The notes under the pieces are model-generated. The model was not told where the DNA came from. It saw only the letters and a list, made by a program, of their open reading frames with translations, and ran no database searches. Below are positions 1-9,869 of a stretch of DNA of 64,000 bases, piece by piece. Origin of the DNA: Anadara kagoshimensis (lineage: Eukaryota; Mollusca; Bivalvia; Arcoida; Arcidae); contig CM037871.1 of assembly GCA_021292105.1 (NCBI GenBank), forward strand, positions 51,994,700 through 52,058,699. The letters are read 5' to 3'. How positions within the stretch are numbered: position 1 is the stretch's first letter; every line of letters starts with the position of its first letter. Made by a program: the position numbers and the translations under genes.

Positions 1-764
1 GACATGTAATGTTCTACTGTTGCACATGTCAAAATATAGCAGTATTACTGTAATAAAAGGAACATCTGCCTAAACTAGACAGAATAGTTTAAAACTCGAA
101 CCTTTTTTGTTTTCTATGCAGGGCCAGGGGTCTTCAATTGCAATAAATTAAACTGGCCTCTTGGCTTCTAATCTTTCAAGTTTTACTGGTCAGGACTATA
201 TAATGTTATTGGCACACTCTTTCCAATAATTTCCAAGAATAAAATACCCATTTCATTCAATTCCACATATGGTTTTAACATTTTAAGAAGACATCTTTCA
301 ATTTATTTTGTTTGAAGTTCTGTGACATTTTTAAATTACAGTGTATTCCCCGTTAGAATATTTTTTAGATCAATTCAAGGGCTATAATTTTACACACATC
401 ACAACACATTATATTGATTTTTTTCTTATATATCACTAAGAAAAAATAATTAATATATTACATTTCCAGAAAACGTATAACATCATAATCTCGAAATGTA
501 GCGTAGTTATCGTAATGCTAGTGCCGACTTTCAGACTGCAATACCTATCACTGTATAGATTTAAATCCAATCCTGGTGTAAGGAAACTTGCAGTTCGTTG
601 CTAAATGTGAACAAATTTTTTCCAGATACATTTGTTTTTACTACAGTTTCTGAATGTGGTTTAAAAAACCATTATTCCACCAACATATTAAATTAAAATA
701 AAGTTGTTTTTTTTTTTATTCATTCATACTGGTACTTTACCAACTGTAAATTATGAGAACATAC
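1..764 (-). other. SORD intron 2 (partial)
   Basis: AT-rich sequence with several poly-T runs. No further SORD exon, RNA gene or clear repeat was seen here. Confidence 0.6.
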
Positions 765-2384
765 CTCCTGGTCCAGGCTCTGGGATAGATTTATCTTCCT
801 GAAACAATATAAAAATAATACATAAATTTTAAGTATAAATTTAAAATTCAACTACAGTAACTAAAGTACTGCCATCAGTACATTATACTCGAGTACAGTG
901 TTGAAAATAACAGCCAGCTGCCAGTCCCACAGTCAAAGACTGGTAACTTTTGGAAAGGACTGGTTACTTTTACAATAGTCTCCTATATACCACAATATAT
1001 TACATGTATTTTGAAATTATCAAGTTGACAGGGACTGGTTGAAAATTCTTACTTATACTGTAATTTTTTGAGTAAAATTGATATATATTTTTTTTAAAAA
1101 GTACTATATTTAGTATGTGAAACAACAGAGCTGCCAACTGACCAGCAACCAGCGGGTCCATCCCGCATTTACAAGTGAACTCCCGCTGACTCACCAACAA
1201 GTGGACTGACCCGCATTTAAGCATACAGTTTGAGGACTTGTAGTATTCATTCATTACCACTCAATTCCAGATGTAATCCCGGCGTATTTGAGTTATTACA
1301 TGTGTGGACTAAGGGTCTAATCAGGATTAATTTTGTGCCGATAGCGGGTGAAAAATCACAAAATCGTGATGCACATAGACTGTATCCATTTCTCTACAGC
1401 GAACTATTTTTAATTTTCTTTCAATTTTTCCCATGGGTCCGAGTGGTGCAGCCAGCTAAGCAGTGTGTGACACACCTTGAGTGGATCTCGGACGGACCCT
1501 CAATTGCACAAAATAAGGTTGGCAGCTCTGAAACAATGGTTTTAACATCCATGTGAAGAGTATTTCACTTACACTGAGGTAGTTAGTTCAGGAATGGTAG
1601 GGGAAAAAAGAGTGCTTAGACAAAACCACCAATCCTTGACAAATGAATATAATAGTAATAATATTTATTGCTCAAACACAATTTACATAATTGGTTAAGG
1701 CAATACAAAATATTTAACAAAACAAACAAACATACAAATTTACAAATAAAGAAAAACACTGACAAAACTTTCTGACACTAGGATCTGTCTGTGGGGGATT
1801 CAAACCTATGCAATATTTTAAATGGTTCTATACCACTAGGCCACTAAAGTCCCTATGTACTGTAGTACTGTACATGCATGCACCTCAAATTGACAATATC
1901 ACTCAATATCCTTATTTCAACTGGAGACCATGCCTGATTGTGTTAATTTTTAATATGTAACACATGCAAAATTTATTCCAAGGAAAAATCCTATTTTCAC
2001 CAAGTGCTGTCATTTTTTTATTGGAGTAATCTCCCTTTGTATGTCACCTGATTGAGATCTTCCAGACACCTCCTGATTAACAATGAAATATCCCTAACCT
2101 AAAAGCTAGTGTAAATGTGTTTAAAAACTTTAAGCCATCATTGTTTTACATTAATTATAGATAGTACAGGAGATATAAGGGCTTGAATTCGAATATCTGT
2201 TGGATGTGCAAGTTGTATAATGTGCACAACATGTTTGGGCAGTTTCTGCAGTATGCACAACTTGACAAGTGACCATACATGCTTCTTCCCTGTTTAAATA
2301 AAACAATGCAGGATTTTCAACGTATATTACCAGTCTCATATCCCCCTGTTTGTGTAAAACCAGTGATAAATTCTGATCCGACAT
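1..2384 (-). CDS. SORD: Sorbitol dehydrogenase, 5' part of gene (partial, runs off left edge)
   Basis: Sorbitol dehydrogenase is a zinc-dependent medium-chain dehydrogenase that oxidises sorbitol to fructose with NAD in the cytosolic polyol pathway. Two coding exons are visible on the minus strand (2384-2331 and 798-765). Joined, they read MSDQNLSLVLHKQGDMRL then EDKSIPEPGPG. This matches the N-terminus of animal SORD (family pattern NLSLVxHxxGDLRLExxPIPEPGP) with no gap at the exon junction. Splice signals are canonical: donor GTAATA after 2331, acceptor TTTCAG before 798, donor GTATGT after 765. The start is the only ATG that gives this N-terminus. The zinc site, cofactor fold and all later exons lie to the left of the window. 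Only about 29 residues are seen, but the match is specific. A close SORD-like paralogue cannot be excluded. Confidence 0.8.
765..798 (-). CDS. SORD: SORD exon 2 (34-nt micro-exon)
   Basis: A 34-nt exon bounded by TTTCAG acceptor and GTATGT donor. It encodes EDKSIPEPGPG plus one base, corresponding to the PIPEPGP segment that follows GDLRLE in animal sorbitol dehydrogenases. It is too short for ORF finders and was recognised by splice sites and family sequence. Confidence 0.78.
1126..1530. mobile_element. 405-bp CAGAG-ended MITE with 6-bp target duplication
   Basis: Lies in SORD intron 1. The ends are an inverted pair, CAGAGCTGCCAAC at 1126-1138 and its complement ending at 1530. The direct repeat AAACAA flanks it at 1120-1125 and 1531-1536. 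It has no coding capacity and is more GC-rich than its surroundings. CAG ends suggest hAT, but the duplication is 6 bp rather than the 8 bp usual for hAT, so the superfamily is left open. Confidence 0.75.
1573..1853 (-). mobile_element. tRNA-derived SINE (family 2), minus strand
   Basis: Read on the minus strand, it starts with a tRNA-like head containing an A-box-like TGGCCTAGTGG (about 1830-1845) and a B-box-like GGTTTGAATCCCC (about 1797-1809). The body resembles the copies at 34270, 38460, 46195 and 60015 (CTAGxxTCAGAAAG, a GTGGTTTTGTC-like segment, and CCACCAT- or CCTACCATTC-like text). The middle is interrupted by an AT-rich stretch at about 1650-1750. Confidence 0.6.
2331..2384 (-). 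CDS. SORD: SORD exon 1 (start codon exon)
   Basis: 54 nt, 18 codons, ending in phase 0. The ATG is at 2384-2382 and the peptide is MSDQNLSLVLHKQGDMRL. The donor reads CTG|GTAATA. Reading on past the donor gives a shadow ORF to 2151 with no family resemblance, which supports the splice. Confidence 0.82.
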
Positions 2385-2555
2385 TTTGGCGATGACCGTT
2401 GGTTGAATTTCCTAATCGAGGCCTACTTAACTCCTATCTAGGTTGTCTTCGTCTGTAATTTAAATGTATCCGGAAAACCCATTGGCTTTCGCACAATCTT
2501 CATTTAATTTCGCGAGCCGCTTGAATGTACGGATTCAAATGCTTCCTTTGTTATG
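2385..2555 (-). promoter_or_regulatory. Probable SORD 5' UTR and promoter region
   Basis: This stretch upstream of the SORD start is less AT-rich and contains several CpGs, including TTCGCGAGCCGC near 2508-2520. No TATA box stands out. Placement rests only on position and composition. Confidence 0.35.
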
Positions 2556-2584
2556 ACTTTATTTATTTATTTATTTATTTATTA
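2556..2584. repeat. (TTTA)n microsatellite
   Basis: About seven perfect TTTA units. They produce a small spurious open frame downstream on the plus strand. Confidence 0.9.
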
Positions 2585-2779
2585 TCAGGCATCCATGTTT
2601 CGCATATCATGGCATTCCGAGGTATATTCATTATTCATCACTAATGTCGACGATTTCGCGAATTCTGATCAGTCTCCCCAATTTTTCGCGGAACAAAAAA
2701 ACTTTTACCAAAGGGACCATTTTCATAATATAATTTTAAAAAATCATATAGGATATTTTTAAAATTTTATTATGAAACT

Positions 2780-3107
2780 GGTCCGTGATTTTTTGCGTGG
2801 GAAGCAGGCAATGCTATTTCTTGGGAACGAAATACTTTTCCATGGGGACGAAATTTTAATGTGGGAACAGAGACATATAAAGGTTTCTGCGTGGGAAGAT
2901 TTCATTCAGTAGTGGGAACGACATACTTTTGCCCGGCGTCTGGAACGAGATACTATTGAGTTGGTAACGAAATAGTATTGCGTGGAAACGAGATACTTTT
3001 GGATGGGATAGAAATAGTATTACATGGGAATGCAATATTTTTGCCTGGAAACGAAATTCATTGCATAGGGAAAAATATGATAGCAAGGGAACGACTACTT
3101 TTGCATA
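2780..3107. repeat. Degenerate 21-bp minisatellite (GCGTGGGAACGAAATACTATT type), block 1
   Basis: About fourteen diverged units share GGGAACGAAAT and TACTTTTG. The same unit resumes at 4041, 4455 and 9475, so this was once one continuous array later split by insertions. Confidence 0.8.
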
Positions 3108-4040
3108 CAGGCGCGTAGCTAGGTGAAAATGGTGTGGATTCATATTAGAAGTTGCAACTGTTACTAGGGAAAGTGAGACCGGGTTCTCCGGAAGGGTAAG
3201 CGCCTCCTGTTTAGCTAGATACACCCGGAACGTATGGAATAGAAATAAAGAATGAATGGAACATGGAACTATAGGATGTCAATTATATATAGGGCAATTT
3301 TGGAAACAGAAACATCATACTTATCAAGAATATTGTGGTGATGACCAAAAGCTTTATGAGGGTTTGATAAGCCTGGACTTGCAATATCCCTGCGTGAACA
3401 TTGTTTTTGTGAGCAGATTACATTCTATAAAGTTTCTATAATGGGAGCACGCTCTACCTTAGCGTTTTGAGAAAACAATACGCCATAAGCAAGAGAAGCG
3501 AGTATATTGCTGCAAATGTAGCTTTTCGCGGGCGTCATATTGAGGCATGAGTCTAAATATGAAGCATAATTTGAAGAATCAATCGTATCTTGTATATCAA
3601 GCTCACTAGGTTAGATGAAATTCACATAATCTCCATATATAGGATTATTAAGAGATAGAACGTCATCGATTTAAAAAGGTTCTGTCTCATGCGTATAAAG
3701 AAACAAATTAGCAAGCAATAGTCACATTTCGTACCCATTGGTTTACCGATTGTTGGGAAATTGTTTACCCAAACACAGCAAATGTGTTGTCTATTAAAAA
3801 AACTCTTAACATTTTGTTCATGGTATCTTCAGTATATATTTGTTTGGAATCCGTATGGTGCTTGACAAAATAACCAGAATCCCTGTTCAGCACTTGCTAA
3901 CTTTCTTCGCTGTAAGGGAGTTCACATCATAACCATGTGTTCTCTGTGAAGGAAAGCTTCAAGCGAAAATTATATTTTTTTAAATAATTAAAATTATGTG
4001 GACGCCGTGGCGTACTGGCGTATAGGGAGCTACGCGCCTG
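3108..4040. mobile_element. 0.93-kb CAGG-ended insertion inside the 21-bp minisatellite
   Basis: Inverted ends CAGGCGCGTAGCT (3108-3120) and its complement (4028-4040) bound a segment unrelated to the minisatellite on both sides. GCAT occurs just left (3103-3106, then one extra A) and immediately right (4041-4044). This looks like a 4-bp target duplication of the array motif TTTTGCATGGGA, offset by one base. The ends resemble hAT-like CAGGxGCGTAGC termini, but an 8-bp duplication is absent. Inside lies a minus-strand reverse-transcriptase remnant. Confidence 0.6.
3440..3960 (-). pseudogene. Reverse-transcriptase fragment, broken
   Basis: Conceptual minus-strand translation in several frames gives consecutive blocks typical of one reverse-transcriptase group: YTEDTMNKMLRVFLIDNTF with AVFG, then FPTIGKPMGTKC, then SLNNPIYGDYVNFI, then SELDIQDTIDSSNYASYLDS, then SYICSNILASLAYGVLFSQ. 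The PMGTKC block corresponds to the conserved xPMGTNCAP region and YASYLD to the following fingers/palm segment. Frameshifts and stops lie between blocks and the catalytic RYIDD-like segment is not intact, so it is dead. The family is probably Penelope-like, but I cannot decide that here. Confidence 0.7.
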
Positions 4041-4230
4041 GCATGGGATCGAAGTAATGGTTGTGCGGTAACGATTTATATTATTGCGTGGGAACGCAAT
4101 ACTCGAACAAGTTATCATTCAGTTGGAACGAAATATAATTGCATTGGAACGAAAAAAATATTGTGTTAAACTGAAAATGCTCATGCGTGTCGAAACGCGA
4201 TGTTATTGTGTGGGAACAAAATACCTGATT
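4041..4230. repeat. 21-bp minisatellite, block 2
   Basis: About eight diverged units (GCGTGGGAACGCAATACT, GCATTGGAACGAAA and similar) directly continue block 1 after the 0.93-kb insertion. Confidence 0.75.
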
Positions 4231-4454
4231 GCGCAGAACTGTAACACTCAGTGTAGTGTATTACGGTCAAAGAGCACATAACTCTATTGTACATGTATGT
4301 ATCATGTGATGTAATAACTACGTCATCATTATATGACGTCAAGAGTGGTACACGAGGTTCAGCCATTAAAGCAGATGTACACGACACTTGTGTTTAATCA
4401 CGTTGTTATCATTATAAAGTTACTTAGTAGTTATACTTCACTCAGCAAGGCTAA
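4231..4454. other. Unique spacer between minisatellite blocks
   Basis: Contains palindromic TGACGTCA-like text near 4321-4340 (ACGTCATCATTATATGACGTC). Otherwise nothing was recognised. Confidence 0.5.
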
Positions 4455-4585
4455 TTGCGCGGGAATGAAATGCTATTGAGTGGGAAAGATAATCATTGCG
4501 TGGGAACGAAATACTATTGCATTGGAGCGAAGTGCTGTTCAGGTGTGGAAAGGAAATATTATTGCGTGGGAACGAATTACTATCG
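4455..4585. repeat. 21-bp minisatellite, block 3
   Basis: Five to six units of GCGTGGGAACGAAATACTATT, ending at the left border of the foldback element. Confidence 0.75.
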
Positions 4586-4615
4586 TACGGCGGCGTGGAA
4601 GGGCCAAATGAAAAA

Positions 4616-4795
4616 AAAATCTAATTCGTCCGAACGAATTACTATGAAAAAACTCTAATTCGTCCGAACGAATTACTAATTCGTACGAACGATTTAACTA
4701 ATTCGTACGAACGAATTACTAATCCGTCCGAACGATTTAACTAATTCGTCCGAACGAATTACTAATCCGTCTGAACGATTTATCTAATTCGTAAT
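4616..4795. repeat. Subterminal palindromic repeats, left foldback arm
   Basis: Roughly eight 21-22-bp units based on AATTCGTCCGAACGAATTA alternate with AATTCGTACGAACGATTTAA. Each unit is itself nearly palindromic. The same units occur inverted at 9332-9440. Confidence 0.85.
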
Positions 4796-4960
4796 GCCGA
4801 GTGCTTGCTGACAGAACAATTACTACCAACTTAAAAGTCTTGGGTCAGACTCGGCGGTGGGTTGGGGTTCTAACCCACGACCTTCCACTTACGGAGCAAG
4901 AACTCTACCAAGAACCCGTCATTTGAAAATGAAAGACACAGGTCTTAAGGACGAGGCCTT
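4796..4960 (-). mobile_element. tRNA-like SINE fragment inserted in the left foldback arm
   Basis: The right arm lacks this stretch, so it was added after the arms formed. On the minus strand it has an A-box-like TGGTAGAGTTC and a B-box-like GGGTTAGAACCCC about 40 bases apart, the layout of a tRNA-derived head. The body was not matched to the other SINEs. Confidence 0.45.
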
Positions 4961-5544
4961 TAAAAGCCCGGGTCCCATATCCACTGTGGTACAGCGTACA
5001 CGCCACCAGCTACAAGTGAAAGTACAGTATTGTCTTGATATCACTGTGGTACAGCATACACGGGATATTAAAGCATAAAGTGAGCAAAACAGCCAGTGTA
5101 AACAACACCAGCGTGAGTCGACAGCCGATTTTTGACTTATCTGTTTATTTTAACATGTGATTGTGTATTGGGGCATCAATCGGACACATAAACATTTCTA
5201 TTGAAATAGTTAACTGCATCTGATACACTGTTTAAACTTTAAAACAAATTGATAAAGCGCAAGTGCTCACCTGTGATTTTGCCGTCGCCGGGAGTTTCTG
5301 TTCAATATTCCAATTTTCACTTCTTAATTAAAAATTCTGAAGCGTACAATTCCACTAGGATGTTAAGAACTACGTGTGGACCAAATTTCAGCTCAATGTA
5401 TTGAGATATAAAGGAGCAGGAGACGTTGGGAATAACATGCGGTGTACTGGGAATTGCAAAAACGTGTACTGGGTATTGGAAATTAAGGAGCAAATAGGTG
5501 TACTGGGAATTGAGAGGTCAAATATCTTGCCAGCTGTGCGATTT

Positions 5545-6140
5545 TCATGTTTTAATGAATTTGTATAGAAATTTATACTTCTTTTTCAATGACAAACAAA
5601 ACAATTAATTATCTAGTGAAAATCTTCAACATCTGTAATTATTAATCATGCATTATAGACGAGATGAAGATGAAACATACATAGACCACGTCTTAAACAC
5701 ATATTTCCCCGATATATGTAGATTGAGAGAGATCTAAGTGTTTACCAAACCATTACAAAGGCCCATGTGTAATGTCAAAATATAATCCGTTCTTAAATGT
5801 TAAAGTTTGACAGTGTCATAGCAAATGCAACTAGTGAAAGTAAAGGGGAAAAAACTTTGTAGTTTGGAACTGAGCAGGAAAATGAAGATTACAATTTGAG
5901 AAATCTTTTAAAATATTTTATAACCTAATGTCATTAGATCGAATCGACCAGCTAATATGATCAAGATGAGACAGTCGTCGGAAGGAGGTATCTGTGTAAA
6001 ACAGATCCACAAATGTGACGAGAGTAAACGTCTTGAAACTGATTTATAAATAAAAAGTTTTAACAATATAACACATTTTTTCATTTTTTTTGTCATGTGT
6101 TTTGAATTTTTATTTACGACGGCGAATCAATAAGAAACCA
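5545..6140. other. Foldback interior, left part
   Basis: AT-rich, with no coding signal or repeat that I could recognise. Confidence 0.5.
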
Positions 6141-6149
6141 GCTTAACCT

Positions 6150-6690
6150 TTTTTCCAGATTAGATCCACCTCTTCTTTTTAATGTAATTCAGTGCCCTCT
6201 AGTGTGATGCACTTGTCCATCACCCCAGAACTGAAAAAGACAGGGTCATTTCCATTGACACACTCAACTGTCTTCACGACTTCTTGGTCAGACCTGAAAT
6301 GACGTCCTCGGGTCATCAATTTGGGAAAAGAAGTCGCTACGAGCTAGGCAGAATGTGGTATTTCGCCCACAGCCTTCATTGTAACTTTGCAACTGTGTAC
6401 TCTTGCGTTGTCCTGTTGCGGCGGTTTCACGGATATCAGTTCTCGGGTGGTCTAGCAAGTTTGCATATAATACACTCCAGTTATCATTGTACTTCTCTTT
6501 GGTTAAAAGTCACACACAATAACACCTTTTGCGTCCTAAAATACTGTGACCATCACCTTGCTAGTAGACTAATGCTTCTTAACCTTCTCTGACCTAGGGG
6601 ACCCAGGCCCCATCCACTGACGACTCTGTGCTTTATTGTCTGGCTCATAGTATTGTACCAAAATCTCGTATACAGTCTTTAGTAAACGCT
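6150..6690 (-). pseudogene. Mariner transposase pseudogene (C-terminal two thirds)
   Basis: The minus-strand reading gives mariner blocks in family order across several frames: QWMGPGSPRSEKVKKH, STSKVMVTVF with DAKGVIVCDF (second catalytic Asp region, WDxxG/I/V type), PPQQDNARVHS (HxDNAxxH-like block), then SFPKLMTRGRHFRSDQEVVK and FFSSGVMDKCITLEGTELH (C-terminal wing). At least three stops and frameshifts separate the blocks. The N-terminal helix-turn-helix part is missing, so the copy is 5'-truncated. It sits inside the foldback element and may be a passenger. Confidence 0.8.
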
Positions 6691-6699
6691 TCAACCAGG

Positions 6700-7110
6700 C
6701 GCCGTATACTGGTGCTTTGGCTGTCAAAAATCCGCTCGATAGATTTTATTTAAATTTGTGTGTTCAGAAAGCAAATATAGTTTTATCAATTTTCTGCAAA
6801 TCCACGATGAAAGCTCAAATTTCATGTACATGTATTCAAAATTTCCAGTTTTTAGACACTGCCATTTTAGGCCTGTTAGTTTATCATATTACTACGCGAA
6901 TAACCATAGCATTTCAGAAATAATGCACTTCGTAAAATATTATATACATTTTTAATTCCTTAATATCGGATGTGCAACTCAAAAATATGTATTCCGTTAC
7001 GCTCTTCAAATAAGTGCATAAAACTATACTGTCACCTCGATACGCGTGTAATTTTGTATCCGGGTAAAAAACATGTATTGAAACAAGGCACAAAAATAAT
7101 GACCGTGTCG
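6700..7110. other. Foldback interior, unassigned AT-rich stretch
   Basis: Two overlapping short plus-strand open frames here show no family resemblance. Nothing else was recognised. Confidence 0.5.
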
Positions 7111-7126
7111 GACAATCGGAAATGGG

Positions 7127-7487
7127 TTGGTTGGTTGGTTAACGTCGCATCAGCAATTTTCCAGCTATTCGCGACGAGAACTATTAATTTTATTAATCTA
7201 TGAACAAGTTCGTGTATGCATGTGAAGTGCGAGTGTGTTTTATGGGCTGCTTTGTACTAGGGCCCACTCAGGGCGACTTTAACGTGCTAGCTCACAGAGT
7301 CAGTATGCCGCAGACAAGCGTACCACTCCCCAGGCACATTATACTGATAACAGGTAAACCAGTAAAGGCCAACGGCAAGGAAAAATCACTTTCCCACATG
7401 TGGTCTGAGTGGGACTCGAACACACAGCGGTGAGAGACCCTGGATTTGTAGACTGGTGTCTTATTCATTAGGCCACCGCGGCCTCTC
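7127..7487 (-). mobile_element. tRNA-derived SINE, family 1, copy 1
   Basis: Minus-strand element. Its tRNA head starts with GAGGCCGCGGTGGCCTAATG (A box TGGCCTAATG) and has a B-box-like GTGTTCGAGTCCC about 60 bases later. A conserved core and a 3' tail ending TTGCTGATGCGACGTTAAC plus (CCAA)n follow. Exact 13-14-bp direct repeats CAATCGGAAATGGG lie at 7113-7126 and 7487-7500, the mark of LINE-driven insertion. The copies at 15785 and 45709 share head, core and tail. The head resembles tRNA-Arg. It lies inside the foldback element. Confidence 0.9.
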
Positions 7488-7500
7488 AATCGGAAATGGG

Positions 7501-8724
7501 ATAGGATGGTCCCTCGTAAAATGAGATATAAAAAACTCTACACATTCTACATAAATGTTTTTATAATGCTATATTGTCTTTTTTAGTCTAGTGACATTAA
7601 CGTAAAGACCACCTCTAAATAAGAACAGCTTGTGATTGAAGCCAGTATGTTCTATGTAAATGCAACCTACATACTGATAACGGTGCACAATTCCGGCCAC
7701 TCATAAGTGATGCTGTTTAAAACGTGATATATTTTACCTTGAATCGGCAATTTTTAATCATTATATAGACAAGAACAAGTTCCAATAATAATGATAATAA
7801 GGTATTACACATATACCAAGCACCAACCGGCTGCAGTTTCACTAACTTTTCTTAAGATTTGTCTGATTTAAATAGGCTACTTTTGATGAAACAGCACATC
7901 TTTACTGAGCTTCCCCCAATTTCTTGAATTTAATAATTTTCCGTAACTGCATCATAAGTGATGAATAGTATGTGTCATTGATTGTTTGTCCCTTTTGGAG
8001 ATAACCTACCACCAGATTATGATCAGCATCACTGGAAGCCGAGGTCATACCCTCTCCAGCTAATGTAAGAGTATTGGTCTTTTTTCAGGGTGATCAAGTG
8101 TAAACTTTGGCCACTGGAGTTAAATGAATCCATAGTAACTAATCTCTGAAAAAAAACACACAACAAAGTGCACTTGATGTGCTTCGCTTCTGACCAATTG
8201 TCAGATGCCTTAGTAAGTTGGTACCCAACTGAAAGCATTTCTCATTGCAAGATTTTCTGTCAGAATTAAATGTAATACATGTATTTCCTGTGAAATGCCA
8301 ACTGGCTACATACCATTCTGTAACTCGCTTGTCAGTCGTAACAATATCATAAACTTTATTGACCTTTTCTGGGGTTGCATCAATGACAGACCTTCTAGAA
8401 CAAGGCCTTTCTGTTGCGTTTAAATCCCACAACCCACATTTTTACTTTTAAATTTGAAGGTCATATTTTCCTAGTGTGGATACCATATTAGTTTGGATAT
8501 CCTTAAGTGTTAAACATTTTTATGAAACTATTGAATCACTATGTCTTAATATTGGCAATCTACCTAATTCAATTTTGAAATCAAGGTTAGAGCCTTTTCT
8601 ATGAACACCTAATATAACTTGCACCGTGAAACTTATTTATTATTGTATGCACCATGCATACAAACTGTATCATACATTCGCAATCCCCGATTTCTTTAAA
8701 AATTGGGACTTGAAAATAATGTTA
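7501..8724. other. Foldback interior, right part
   Basis: AT-rich with no recognised gene. The minus-strand open frames at 8029-8432 show no family resemblance. Confidence 0.5.
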
Positions 8725-9331
8725 TACACGATTCCCGGTAACCGTAATTTTGCAATTCCCAGTACACTAAAACAATGATGAGAATCAATTCCCAGTACAC
8801 CACGTCGATCTTTCAACGTCTCCTGCTCCTTTATTTCGCAATACATTGAGATGAAATTTGGTCGAGATGTAGTTCTTAACATCCTAGAGGAATTGTACGC
8901 TTCAGAATTTTTAATTAAGAAGTGAAAATTGGAATATTGAACAGAAACTCCCGGCGACGGCAAAATCACAGGTGAGCACTTGCGCTTTATCAATTTGTTT
9001 TAAAGTTTAAACAGTGTATCAGATGCAGTTAACTATTTCAATAGAAACGTTTATGTGTCCGATTGATGCCCCAATACACAATCACATGTTAAAATAAACA
9101 TAAGTCAAAAATCGGCTGTCGACTCACGCTGGTGTTGTTTACACTGGCTGTTTTGCTCACTTTATGCTTTAATATCCCGTGTATGCTGTACCACAGTGAT
9201 ATCAAGACAATACTGTACTTTCACTTGTAGCTGGTGGCGTATTAATGTAGGTGAACTATTCTTGACAGGGAGACAGATAACAGTAAAGTATTTGAAACGT
9301 TATAATAAACTGAAAAACTGATCAAATTGAG

Positions 9332-9440
9332 TAATTTGTCCGAACGAATTAGTTAAATCGTTCGGACGAATTAGTTAAATCGTTCAGACGAATTAGTAAT
9401 TCGTTCGTACGAATTAGTTAAATCATTCGTACGAATTAGA
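9332..9440. repeat. Subterminal palindromic repeats, right foldback arm
   Basis: About five units of the same 21-22-bp palindromic type as at 4616-4795 (AATTCGTACGAATTAGTTAA). There are fewer copies than on the left, as expected for an unstable repeat block. Confidence 0.85.
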
Positions 9441-9474
9441 TTTTTTTTCATTTGGCCCTTCCACGCCGCCGTAT

Positions 9475-9565
9475 TATCGCACATGTGAAAGCAACAACAT
9501 TGCGTGTGCCGTTGGAACTGAAACTTAAATTTCGTGGGAATGAAAAGTATGTCATGAAAACGCAA
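9475..9565. repeat. 21-bp minisatellite, block 4 (right of foldback)
   Basis: Three to four diverged units (GCGTGTGCCGTTGGAACTGAAA, TTCGTGGGAATGAAAAGTAT) resume the array beyond the right border of the foldback element. Confidence 0.6.
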
Positions 9566-9869
9566 TCAAATCATTTGTTTCAATTTCCCTTCGCGGACTC
9601 TGACTTCCTAACTACCCTGTTAGCAACTTTTAATGAATCTTCCAAAGATTTATACTTTTTATCATTGTTTTTTTTTTCGATATCAGTGCATGCATATTGT
9701 GATAATATTATATTCTGCTGGTTGACCGGCCACTGGCTTTCCAGTGAGTGGTTGCTTTTGTAAAACCTCATCTTCTGCTTTTTTTGTTTCGATTTGACAA
9801 TACATGAAATTAACCACAGGATTTTCTGTTGAAGTCCAGACTTTATTTGGTGTACCGTTTTATCCACTG
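9566..9869. other. AT-rich spacer
   Basis: No gene or repeat was recognised between the minisatellite remnant and the large array. Confidence 0.5.

Larger units (their letters stand above)
4588..9472. mobile_element. 4.9-kb foldback-type element with ~0.75-0.95-kb inverted arms
   Basis: The outer ends are CGGCGGCGTGGAAGGGCC (from 4588) and its exact complement ending at 9472, each flanked by TA. TATCG also occurs on both sides (4581-4585 and 9476-9480). The left arm (4588 to about 5540) and right arm (about 8725-9472) match in inverted order: first a block of short palindromes, then a segment containing CACTTTATGCTTTAATATCC, then a long unique part around CTCCCGGCGACGGC, then repeats of GTGTACTGGGAATTG. 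Both borders fall within the 21-bp minisatellite. The interior holds a mariner remnant and a SINE. No intact transposase was seen, so it looks non-autonomous or decayed. Confidence 0.8.

Noticed and set aside
31..760. Additional SORD exons at the left edge
   Set aside because: No stretch with correct splice signals and SORD-like zinc-site residues (GICGSD or GHE) was found on the minus strand.
7127..7487. Functional tRNA-Arg gene
   Set aside because: The head is extended between A and B boxes, lacks a proper cloverleaf, and is followed by a SINE core and tail with target duplications.
8029..8432. Minus-strand frames of 69 and 97 residues
   Set aside because: Overlapping frames without family similarity, lying in the foldback interior.
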